Shown: piece after piece, positions 36,001-43,943 of the stretch
Layout: each line of letters begins with the position of its first letter
Position numbering within the stretch: position 1 is the stretch's first letter
Source of the DNA: Cyprinodon diabolis
Taxonomy: Eukaryota; Chordata; Actinopteri; Cyprinodontiformes; Cyprinodontidae
Assembly (NCBI GenBank): GCA_030533445.1
Contig: CM060068.1
Coordinates: 34,067,010 to 34,131,009, forward strand
Direction: 5' to 3'
Length of the DNA: 64,000 nt
Notes under the pieces: generated by a model
Database searches by the model: none
Told to the model about the DNA's origin: nothing
What the model saw: the letters and a program-made list of their open reading frames with translations, nothing else
Translations under genes and position numbers: made by a program

Positions 36001-38169
36001 AAATGCATATATTTATAAAAGCCAGTTGAATACTGGGAAAATACAATCTGGCCAGATGAGACCGAATAAAACTCTTTAGCTGCAGTAATACACAATGGAT
36101 TTGGAAGTCAAAAAACAACAGATATATCAACCTAAAACCTGCATACCAACAGTGATGATTAAAGGTGAGAACATCAACCTTTCAGCAGGTTTCATGTAAT
36201 TGGAGAAAGATGACGCAGACATTCTAGACATAAACCTGCTGCAGATGGTGATGATGATGAAGTTTAATCATGAGTGGATGACTCAGTAGGTTAATGATCC
36301 CAAAATGTGCATCTAAGGAAACCTATAAGTGCTTTCAGAGAGATTCTAAAACTAGATTGGTTCAACCAAATGAAAACCTCTGGAAAGAATATAAGCTCAG
36401 AGTTCATCCAGTAGACTATTGGTTAGAGTGTATAGTATTTTTTTCCCTTCGTGGTTAATCTTTGGTTGGTTGATCTTTTTATCAGCTTGTGAGCTCACAG
36501 GACCTCCTTCTTGCATGCAGGTCATCAAGCTCTTACCATGTTCCTGGTGCTGTTGGGTAAATTTGGTGTTCTGGCTGGGAGTGGGATGATGTACACCTAC
36601 ACAGGAGAGCTGTCTCCCACAGTGATCAGGAATACAGCAATGTCCTTGTGTGCCATGTTTTCACGAGTGGGATCCTCTGTATCGCCATATCTGCTGGAAA
36701 TGGGTGAGACCTTTAAATCTAGTTGCCTGTGATTGACAGCAATGCTATTTTACCTAATAAGATTTCTTTACATTTAAAAATAATTAGAACTGGAGATCCA
36801 TTTGTGTTAAAATTACAGTGCTTTTTTTTTCTCCTTTTAAATACTCCCTGAAAAATTTGATTGGACTAAACTTGGAAACATTTAATCCATCGATCTTAAA
36901 AGATTCGGTCTGATTTTTGTCCCCAGCTAAGTTCAATGAGCTCCTGCCATGGATCATCATAGGTGTCCTGTCACTTCTCAGCGTTCTTCTCTGCATCTTC
37001 CTGCCAGAAACTTTCAGAAAGCCACTGCCTGATACCATAGAGCAGATGCCAGACTCACAGTGGTGAGTGTGCACAGTGCCTGAAGATGTTCATTATAAAG
37101 ATACAGACTAACACAAATGAATGCACAAAAAACATTTCAAAGATATGGTGCAAAAACATAAATAAAGTTTTGTGTACATGTGGGTTCCGCTACTATCTTT
37201 AAATACCTTTAAAAAATCCAGTGTGACTATTTTGCTTTAGAGGTTATTTTCCATCCATATGGTAGATAGCACAGTTGATAATCAAATAAGAGTTGGCCAT
37301 CTTTCATAAATGAAAAGATTGAAAGAAACAGCATTATAATTATCTGAACATAGAATCTGAATCTAGATTCACAGCTCAGGTGAGAGAATCTGGATACAAG
37401 ATAACTATAAAATATTCTCCATAGATCTAGCTTATATAAAAAAAAAAGTAGCGAGAGGAAAGCTGTTGTAGGAAAACTACAACTAGAATATCTTGTAGAT
37501 TTCCACTACACAAGTGAAAGAGACAGAAATCATGCAGAAGGAGCTAATCAGGTCCAATTAAACAGGAATTCCTCTCATGGCCTGAATAAAAGCACTAGTG
37601 TATGGTGAAAAACCACCACTGCTTTGCAAGTCAGTTTCCATCTTTATCCTCAAGAGTCGAGTAAGCAAGGACAGAGTTAAATCCTAGTCTGAAACTTTAA
37701 ATTTCAGGTATTTTCTTAATTTATTTGTTTTAAGAAAGTTGAATATGTTAAATGTAAATGATTCTGCATGCGTGCATTTTTTTTTAATCTGTATTTATTT
37801 CTACTCCTGGTGACAGCAGGGCTCTGAGTGGAAAGACAGAGAGATGTCTGAGAAAGAAAATTTTATTTGTAAATGAAAAAACTAAAAACAAAAGCAAAAA
37901 TAAGTTTATTATAAAAGAAAGAAAAAAGATGCTTGTGTTTTGTTACAAAATGAAAAAAGTGTACAAATCCTTTGTAAAGAAAATAGGTATAACAAATAAA
38001 AAATAAAATTAGAGGCAAGTGAAAACTAAAAAATTGATGCAGTTCTCCTTTTCCGATTTACAGGTTTGCATGGCCCTGGACCTCCAAAGCTGCCTTGAAT
38101 GATGAAGGAAAATGCTCTAAAGAACTGGAGTGTACATCACTAGAGATTATCTGTACAACTCGTTTATGA
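18078..38169 (+). CDS. SLC22 organic cation/carnitine transporter (OCTN-type), complete
   Basis: Eleven exons: 18078-18287, 29237-29449, 31153-31256, 32677-32831, 33737-33908, 34247-34373, 34462-34562, 34763-34977, 36521-36703, 36927-37062 and 38064-38169. All are GT-AG, phases fit, and the product is 573 aa. The family consists of 12-TM plasma-membrane uptake carriers of the MFS fold. The start [19 protein letters not shown] matches the OCTN start. TM1 covers residues 20-41. A large first extracellular loop (about 42-142) holds Cys residues and N-glycosylation sequons (RNLS, KNQS). The MFS loop SGMISDRFGRK is near 169-179, IPESPRW near 287-293, and the SLC22 box [10 protein letters not shown] near 460-469. 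It most resembles SLC22A4/A5 in the N-terminus and first loop; substrate cannot be deduced. Intron 1 is swollen to 10.9 kb by transposons, yet the frame is intact. A possible poly(A) signal lies at 38575-38580. Confidence 0.93.
18318..18976. mobile_element. Probable MITE with ACAGGTGTCAAAAGTA ends
   Basis: Left end ACAGGTGTCAAAAGTATTC and right end complementary to CAGAGGTGTCTATTAAC, with stepwise matching subterminal words (AAGTAGAAGTAT, CTACTTAAGTA). The same family recurs at 38775-39440. It sits just inside SLC22 intron 1. A target duplication was not resolved. Confidence 0.55.
19053..19800 (-). repeat. Teleost interspersed repeat, two overlapping starts
   Basis: A CAATTCAGTTTATTTATACA head appears at 19058 and again near 19168, followed by the block that reads on the other strand as TTTCTTCCTGTTAAAAGGGAG (at 19340-19365) and a long tail to about 19800. 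The same family occurs at 20990-21240, 21600-22016 plus 28104-28400, 31950-32345 and 42130-42480. The frames inside are not genes. Confidence 0.7.
19801..20989. other. SLC22 intron 1, unassigned AT-rich DNA
   Basis: No gene and no clear transposon end. A local inverted repeat of about 20 bases occurs near 20848-20884 (TAGTTTCTACCCACTTCT against AGATGTGGGTAGTAACTA). Confidence 0.5.
20990..21240 (+). repeat. Teleost interspersed repeat, partial copy
   Basis: It contains GGTTTCTTCCTGTTAAAAGG and TCTCCACTGTCGCTAC, then a decayed tail ending in ACATTGAATTGATT. It is the opposite orientation to the copy at 19053-19800. Confidence 0.7.
22040..22790. repeat. GC-rich 57-bp palindromic tandem array
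   Basis: About 12 units of 54-58 bp. Each carries GGCCCCAAGGGGCC (perfect palindrome), GGCCAACTTGGCC (near palindrome) and CCCCGCGGCC, then a GATCCATAGAGGG spacer. One unit is interrupted by about 35 AT-rich bases (22108-22143). It lies just inside the left end of the hAT element. Open frames on both strands (Gly/Pro/Trp-rich) simply follow the period and are not genes. Confidence 0.95.
22785..23030. repeat. AT-rich tandem array, about 60-75 bp unit
   Basis: Three to four diverged copies of a unit holding TCTCAAATTTTGATCACA, then ACCTCACTC and ATATTCTT. It directly follows the GC-rich array inside the hAT element. Confidence 0.7.
23188..23224. repeat. (AC)n microsatellite
   Basis: About 18 AC units after GCGCG, in the leader of the hAT element. 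Confidence 0.95.
24041..24072. repeat. (CA)n microsatellite
   Basis: About 16 CA units shortly upstream of the hAT transposase start. Confidence 0.95.
24131..26695 (+). pseudogene. hAT transposase (ZMYM1-like), one premature stop
   Basis: One frame of 855 codons (854 aa) from ATG 24131 ([13 protein letters not shown]), interrupted only by TAA at 25019-25021. An ATG at 24110 is also in frame. The order is: basic start and SSFF motif; TTF-type zinc finger ([20 protein letters not shown], later H-x-E-R-S-A-E-H); a DUF4371-like region spanning the stop; an RNase H-like core with IIVDSTPD and [12 protein letters not shown], where the Asp residues are probably catalytic; an inserted helical domain; and the C-terminal hAT dimerisation block with [20 protein letters not shown]. 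Length is normal for autonomous members. The TTF finger and catalytic core fall on opposite sides of the stop, so no complete protein is expected without readthrough. It serves transposition only and has no tie to the SLC22 host gene. Confidence 0.9.
26820..27511 (-). pseudogene. Broken minus-strand coding relic inside the hAT
   Basis: Open pieces on the minus strand, in at least two frames, read in order from high to low coordinates. The first is a 128-codon piece (27125-27511) containing [20 protein letters not shown] and [19 protein letters not shown]. The second is a piece with [16 protein letters not shown] (26923-27105). A continuation near 26820-26940 reads like [16 protein letters not shown] and IQVTLPRNG. 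The composition is protein-like and unlike the flanks. The family is not recognised. It may be an accessory ORF of the hAT or a captured host or transposon gene. Confidence 0.4.
28401..29236. other. End of SLC22 intron 1
   Basis: AT-rich sequence leading to the exon 2 acceptor (TGGTTGGCAG). No gene or clear repeat end was identified. Confidence 0.5.
30256..30483 (+). pseudogene. Harbinger transposase, N-terminal stub
   Basis: A 75-codon frame with an Arg-rich start ([16 protein letters not shown]) and [20 protein letters not shown], the helix-turn-helix-like start of HARBI1-type transposases (usual form FxLSExxFxxxFRLxxxxxxxL). The frame ends right after this, so the catalytic DDE domain has been deleted. 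Confidence 0.65.
30449..30832 (-). CDS. Myb/SANT-like DNA-binding protein of a Harbinger element
   Basis: A 127-codon open frame from ATG 30832 ([15 protein letters not shown]). An upstream in-frame ATG at 30901 lies nearer the terminal repeat and is less likely. It contains a trihelix/Myb-like module: [20 protein letters not shown] at the start and [19 protein letters not shown] at the third helix, as in the second protein that Harbinger elements encode to bind DNA and carry the transposase to the nucleus. The last residues run into sequence antisense to the transposase stub, so the natural C-terminus has been lost or replaced at the deletion joint. The binding module is uninterrupted. Expression is unknown. 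Confidence 0.6.
   Translation of the reverse strand: MASLDSRRRKRKFDPMEMEVLVDEANKHLSELQQRSVPVTQRNALCEQICNKVNAVGETLRTVDEVKRRCQDIRRRTKEKLAYNKTSANKRGGVTVDEMPLTSIEEQVQLTLCEEQITGIAAPKWQY
31950..32345 (+). repeat. Old copy of teleost interspersed repeat
   Basis: It contains GAGGTTTCTTCC, GGGGAGTTTTTCCTCTCCACTG and a decayed tail, comparable in order to 42130-42480. It lies in SLC22 intron 3. Confidence 0.55.
32918..33230. repeat. Retroposon-like repeat with (GAATA)n head
   Basis: A pentanucleotide run of AGAAT type followed by TTTATTGTCCCGCAATTGGG, GGTGTTACAGCAGCAATGG and decayed sequence. A short related piece lies at 40984-41075, and a still shorter one at 34694-34735. It is in SLC22 intron 4; the end is approximate. 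Confidence 0.6.
33335..33669. mobile_element. hAT-type MITE, 335 bp
   Basis: Ends ATAGAAATGCACCAATCC and the complement of TAAGAGATGCACTGAGCC, with near-identical 8-bp flanks TGCTAGCT and TGCTAGAT. It lies in SLC22 intron 4, just before exon 5, and has no coding content. Confidence 0.75.
35052..35566. mobile_element. Mariner-type MITE with long terminal inverted repeats
   Basis: Flanked by TA (35050-35051 and 35567-35568). Left end GAGGGGCAATCAATAAG, right end complementary to CGAGGGCGTTCAATAAG. The arms match over about 170 bases each, for example AGCTCTGAACTA and ATCTCTATAGATTAA in both. The centre is unique and noncoding. It lies in SLC22 intron 8. Confidence 0.85.
35567..36520. other. 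SLC22 intron 8 remainder
   Basis: AT-rich with only short frames. No repeat ends or exon signals were found before the exon 9 acceptor (TTGCATGCAG). Confidence 0.5.
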
Positions 38170-38339
38170 GGCACCTGATTTAAAAATAAGATGTTCTACA
38201 GAAAATCAAACAAACAAAAAAAAAAACCTGTCAGATTATGGTGCATGAAAAATCTATGGTCTGAATATTTCTAATAACATTTGTCATCTTATGAAAACAA
38301 CTGTTTTCTAGGAAGGTTTTCAGATGTTACTACTAAGGA

Positions 38340-38620
38340 AAAAATGTAAATGGGGGGTGTCCAAACTTTTTGCAAAGAGGGTCAGATTTGTTCAGATGAA
38401 AATGCATGTGAGCCAATCATTTGGCCTGACAGTCCTCGAACCATTATCATTGTAAATGAACATGTAAATATGTATCTATATCACTTTGCTGTCTGCAGAT
38501 AGGACAATATTGCAAATCAGATTCTGCTGTCAATTGCATTACCATTATTATAAATACAAATAATTATAAATATAAATAAACAATTTTCTGAAAGTTGCCT
38601 TAATTTTGTATCACATATTG
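38340..38620. mobile_element. MITE half-copy (GGGGTGTCCAAAC type)
   Basis: It starts GGGGGGTGTCCAAACTTTTT followed by GCAAAGAGGGTCAGATTTG, a common fish hAT-like end. The matching right end was not found. It overlaps the presumed 3' UTR of the SLC22 gene. Confidence 0.45.
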
Positions 38621-38774
38621 TTTTTTTTTTTTCGACAAATCACATCCTAGCACATTTTGAAAAACATTGCAGTCAAATCAGATAGAAGATATATGACAAA
38701 ACTGTGATCTGATTGTCACAAAAAAGAAATTCTCAGAGACTTTGGAATTTATTCTCCTCAGAATAGAACAAAAT

Positions 38775-39440
38775 ACCAGTGGTGTCAAAAGTACACACTT
38801 TTGTTACTTAAGTAGAAGTATAGAAGTATCAACTTGACGTCTTCACTCAAGTTAAAATGAAAAAGTATTTCCTCGAAAAACTAATTCATGTATAAAAGTA
38901 TAAAGTAACCTTAAAATCAAAAACAGCCAGATGCCACTATATGAACTGAAAGCTAAATTTTTCGACTATTTCGGAAAAATTCTTTGATATAGGGCCAAGG
39001 ATGAGGGAGGTCTTGTGGGTCTCTGTCTCCATCTCACGATACGCTCTCGCCTGTGTCCAACCTTTCAGACATTTCAACATCTTTATCTGAATCCCACATT
39101 GTAGCATTGAATAGACAATTCACGCTTGCAGTTTGAAAAACACCTGCTTGCTTCTGATGATTACCTTTGGGGTCAGCACAAATTAGACAAATAGCTAACC
39201 AATGAGTGTTTGCGCTACATGACTCAACCAGTGACACTAGTTTTCACTAGATGTGGATGGCGCCAATGATCTGCATTGGATGGCGCTCATGATGTGAAAT
39301 AAATATTTATAAACATTAAACCGAAGCCAAGAATAACGAGTAATGTTTGTTTTAAAAATGTAAGGAATAGAAAGTACAGATCCTTGTGTGAAAATGTAAT
39401 GAGTAGAAGTCAGAAGTTTGTCTCTGTGTTGCCCTGCGAT
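38775..39440. mobile_element. MITE of the CCAGTGGTGTCAAAAGTA family
   Basis: The left end CAGTGGTGTCAAAAGTACAC and the TACTTAAGTAGAAGTAT block match the element at 18318-18976. The right part is decayed and abuts another repeat at 39418-39562. It lies between the SLC22 and sestd1 genes. Confidence 0.5.
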
Positions 39441-39562
39441 TGACTGGTGACCTGTCCAGGGTGTACCCTGCATTTTGCCTGTAAACAGCAGGAGATAGGC
39501 ACCAGCACCCCTCCAACCCCACTTGGGATTAAGCGAGTTAGTAAGTCGATGGATGGATGATG
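39418..39562 (-). repeat. Fragment of fish CCATCCATCC repeat
   Basis: It reads GTCTCTGTGTTGCCCTGCGA, then GACTGGTGACCTGTCCAGGG, and ends GATGGATGGATGATG. This is the reverse orientation of the family at 15612-15828. Confidence 0.65.
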
Positions 39563-39849
39563 ATTTGATTTCTGCTTCATTAAAAGCAAATGCATTATCA
39601 TTCAAAAGACATCCAAGAAATTATTTCGAAACTTTATCTTTTGAGAGAGTTTTGAAGTGGATTTGGGGGAAAGAGCATTTTTATCTCTTTTTTTTTTTGT
39701 CTTTTATTTTATTTTATTTATTTATTTCTTGATCAATTGAGATTTTTTTTTAGATCCAATCTGGATAAGCCGGAAATTAAGCGAAATGAGCTCTAGGAAG
39801 CAACAGCGCCCCCCTGAGTCAGATTATTGAAAATACAACGGTAATCAAA

Positions 39850-40138
39850 CACCGGAAGTTACTGTATTTTATTTGACTTTACTGCGCATGCGCAGTGCGA
39901 CCAGCTCCACCGCCTGGCTCGTGTGAGCTTCTGGTGTTAGAAGGGGAGAAGTGAGCAAACTGAGAATTTCAGTACATTATTCCATAAAACGCGTCTAGTT
40001 TCTGGTTTTTCACAGAGTCTGGAAACAAAAGAAAAGGGAGAACGAAATCGAAGGCATAAAGAGGAAAGAGAAAAGGAGGAAGACGGGGAGGATATTTTTT
40101 TTTTACACAGTGGAAAATGCTGCGGATTTGACTAAAAG
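39850..40138 (+). promoter_or_regulatory. sestd1: sestd1 promoter and noncoding first exon
   Basis: A local rise in GC and CpG. It has an ETS-type core ACCGGAAGT (39851-39859) and the palindrome TGCGCATGCGCA (39883-39894), a textbook NRF1 site, typical of TATA-less housekeeping promoters. Transcription probably starts just downstream. A splice donor AG/GTAAGA at 40138/40139 ends a plausible leader exon, joined to the coding exon at 43929. The CpG-containing stretch continues to about 40350. Confidence 0.6.
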
Positions 40139-41546
40139 GTAAGAAAAGCCAGCGGATCAATACTCATTGTTGGTTGAGCTCAAAGTTGTCGGTTGTGGGC
40201 GGAAGGAAGACGTGGTGATGGAGGTTTACAGCCGCAGTCTGCGGCTGCTGAATGTAGGTCATTGTGTCGCTGGGTCGGACTTGAACGATCGGAGCCGAGA
40301 CCAGCTGGATCGAACCGAGCCGTGCTGCAGGGGGGCTGCAGGAAGGTGATGCCCTGCAGCAGGATAGACCCCTGGGCTCTTGTTTACAATCAGCAATCGT
40401 CCTGACAGGCTAAAAAATGTTGAAATAAAATGCATGAGACCACACATGTGATATATTGATTTTAAAATTCAAACAGTTAAATAAACTGCTTTGTAAAGAG
40501 ATGGATGAAAAGAGCCTTGAAATGAAACATGCATGCTTTTAGAAAATACAGTTATCTAAAGAAAGGGGGAAAAATTATACTTATTATACTTCTGCTTTGT
40601 ATGAATTTGGGTCTGTAAGATCACAAGAGGCACACGAACCATGGTGATCAGCTGGTATTATTTCACATTTTCTATCAACAGTTTGATCACAAACATGCAA
40701 ATAGAAATAAAAAAAAACTGCAAAGAAAGAAAGAAAATTAAAATGTGCAAATGAAAAAACTACAGAGAAAAAAGGCAGAAAATAAAAAACTGCAGAGAAA
40801 AAAAGAACATAAAAAAATGTGCAAATAAAAAAACTGCAGAGAAAGAAAGAGAGAAAAATTCCAGGTAATATCAACAGATGCATTGGCTTTCCCCCTAGAG
40901 TTTTTATCTATATTAGATATGATATGAAGTAGCTAAAGTGGTGGAGAAACGGGCCATGGTAGCTTTTTAAAAGATAATTAGCCATATTCAAAGGGAGTTA
41001 GTAGAATGAAATAGAATAGAATAGAAAATCCCTTTATTGTCACGTTATATTAGTGTTACAAGAAGTAAGAGTTCTTCCTGCAACTGCAGGGTTGCTCTTT
41101 TGAACCCCAAATTGAATCCAAAATACTGAACTTTTAAAAACTAAACAGGTAAATTGGGATTATAGCTTTTTGTATCCTAAAGTCTAATCATTGTCTGCAC
41201 TACTATCACTATTAATATGCTTCACAAACCTAATAAACATTTTCTGCTACTAAAAATATTATGTATTACAGCAGTATAACAGCTACTTAATAAGTCAAGC
41301 TATTAGCTGTATTTTTTAACAGATATGCTGATCAGAGTGAAACATCTGTAGTTGGAAAGAAGCAACACCATCATATTAGCAGATGGTTGCAGCCCTTTTT
41401 TAATTCCACTGAATGGCCTTTCTATTCTAGTTTATTGCTGCTATAACCTTTTTATCATTAAAGATGGCTTTATCTTTTTTGCAAGAAAGGAAAATTATAT
41501 TAGCCCTCCTTTAGGTGTACCCCTAGCTGTGGATAGGCAGTTAAAG

Positions 41547-41911
41547 TAGGGCTGCAGCTAACCATTATTTAGCAGATCGATTAAAATGTTGATTATTTTT
41601 AATAATCGGATGGCAAAAGGTTCCTTAAAGAATATTTTTTGCGAAATTAAACCAGGTGAAACTAAAACACTTTCCACTTGAGGAACTCTGGATAGAGCAG
41701 ATTGACAGACAAAAAAAGCTTTTTTTTATCTTACATGCAAAATGTGCATATGTTTTTTTCAATTTTGGTATAATTGCTGCTCAAGGTGGGTCGCTCTGTC
41801 AGCTATAGGCATATTTTAGTCTCTACACTCCTGTTTAACGATTAACCGCTTACTAATTTACTCGATGATTATTTCAATAATCGATTAATCTGATGAATTG
41901 TTTCAGCCTTA
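41547..41911. mobile_element. hAT-type MITE, 365 bp (TAGGGCTGCAGC family)
   Basis: Left end TAGGGCTGCAGCTAACC, right end complementary to TAAGGCTGAAACAATTCATC, with AATAATCGATTAAT-type subterminal motifs. The 8-bp flanks AGTTAAAG and GTTTAAAG agree at 6 of 8. A second family member is at 56152-56467. Confidence 0.8.
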
Positions 41912-42129
41912 GTTTAAAGACCTTAAACACTAAGAATGTCTCAGTTGTAGGAGGAATACGTTTGTTTAAGAAAATTAAAATTTAAGCTATGATTGAATTT
42001 AAACATTTTGAGCCAACGGTTCATATCATTGAAGATAAAATCACAAGCTTAATTTTAAAGAGATTTTTAAAAATTATTGTTATCTCTGAACACTTTGCTA
42101 ACATTTGGTATTTGATTTTTCACTATTAG

Positions 42130-42480
42130 TGCAGCCAGGCCCCAAACTTCCATAAGGTAGCTCGTCTGTCTGGCTGTGTGTTTCCTGGATGGGGCCGCCT
42201 TGAACCCCAGACGGCCTCAGCAGATGGTCGCTCACACTGAGCCTGGTTCTGCTAGAGGTTTCTTCCTGTTAAAAGGGAGTTTTTCCTCTCCACTGTCGCT
42301 ACAAGCATGCTTAGTGTGAGGGATTGCATTCGAGTCAATGAGTCGATGCAATCAACTGATTTTCCTTAGATAGAAAACTTTGAATCAATTTAACTGTATG
42401 ATCTGGTGAACTGTAAAGTACCTTCAGATGACATGTGTTATGAATCGGTGCTATATAAATAAACTGAATTCAATTGAATG
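42130..42480 (+). repeat. Teleost interspersed repeat, well-preserved copy
   Basis: It contains CTGTCTGGCTGTGTGTTTCC, GGTTTCTTCCTGTTAAAAGG, CTCCACTGTCGCTACAAGC and ends in CTATATAAATAAACTGAATT. It is the best-preserved copy in the window of the family also seen at 19053, 20990, 21600 and 31950. Confidence 0.75.
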
Positions 42481-43943
42481 GCCAATAGAAGAAATAACTG
42501 ACTGATGAGAAGTGCTGGGTGAGCAGTTAAGCATCAAAGATGTTTCATCCAGAAACAAAAACCTGCTGATTTACTAGCTGACTGCTGAGTGCGACATGAA
42601 AATAAAACAACAAAAAAAAACCTGATCAAACAAGCAGTAAATCATGGGCCGAGCTGGAGCCAGCATCTGAATCTGCTGGGAGGAATGCCAGCTGGGAGAA
42701 AATCTGTTAGGGAAAAATAACAGTCCCGTCCCTGTCTTATTTGTACAGCATGTCAGCCAGAGCGCTAATGTTTATCTTTATAAACTCTCACATTTCACAC
42801 TTTTTTGAATATTCTAACAGTTTTGTTTTGCTTAAAAAATCAGTTTGGCTCCTCGCTGCTGAAGCTCCCTGAAGGAAGGTGACACGATTTCGTAGAAACA
42901 TCTGTAAAACCCGACGGCTAACTATTCTTTTGTATGTTTCCAGCTCTTTTGTTTGCAGGTGGTTTTAGGTGGTGTTTCTGCAAACGCACTCATCCCCTTC
43001 CTTCTTCATTGTGTTTATCTTTTAAGGCCTTATCCAGTCACATTACACTCAGTACACTTTTAAACATTAGAGAGCCGACGTCCCCAGCTTAACAGTCTGT
43101 TAATATACTGCATGCACTGTGGTTAAATTTTTATTGTTGTCTTTCAGTTCTTTTGGGATTAAGAGTTAAAAATTTATTTTAGCATTTAGTGTACCTTGTT
43201 GTGTTCACAACTTGTTCAGTGACTAAACAAATTAATCATTAAGCAAATGATATAGTTTTTGCTGATTGGCGACAGAAGATTCCAAGTTGTAGGTGGAAAG
43301 TAAACCGCATAAAGAAAGGCTGGATTTTATTTTAAGAGTCACAGATTTAGCTTTTTTAAGACTTTATTTTAATACAGTGAAGATCAAAACATGCTGCTGG
43401 TCTCTTAAAGGATGTAGTAAATGTAGAATTAGCAGCATATGAGCCTAACCAAATATTTTTGAAGGAATACTAATAATTTCTTCTGTTTTCTATTAAGGTC
43501 CATATATTTGAATTTAAATCTTTGATGGATCATAGATGAATGAATGAATGGGTTACATGGAGAAATAATGTACTTTTACACCAATGAAGCAAGAAAACTG
43601 AAATGTTTCTTTACTGATTTTTAGCTGGCTGTTAATTCAGGCACTGGAATATTTTTTCAAAGTGATCTTTTCTATAATGTTCTCCCTCCCTTTACTCAAA
43701 GTGCTACATCAGGCTATACAACAGTTCCTCTGGACGTCTGTGATTGATGGCAGTAAATTAGAAATCTCAGCTGTAGTAAATCTATCTCTTTATCGGAAGG
43801 AGTTAACTTGTTTTTCTTAAACCTTTTAAGCTTCTGGAGGTGGTATTGTATGTGTATGACGTGCTCTCCTAGTAAAAGAAAAATCTCTTATTTTGTTGTT
43901 GTTGTTAAATATTCTTGCATCTTTTTAGATGTCTGCCGTCACC

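Larger units (their letters stand above)
40139..43928 (+). other. sestd1 intron 1
   Basis: It runs from donor GTAAGA to acceptor CTTTTTAG. It contains an A-rich tract with repeated AAACTGCAGAGAAA words (40690-40860), a repeat fragment at 40984-41075, a hAT MITE (41547-41911) and an interspersed repeat (42130-42480). No other gene was seen. Confidence 0.6.
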
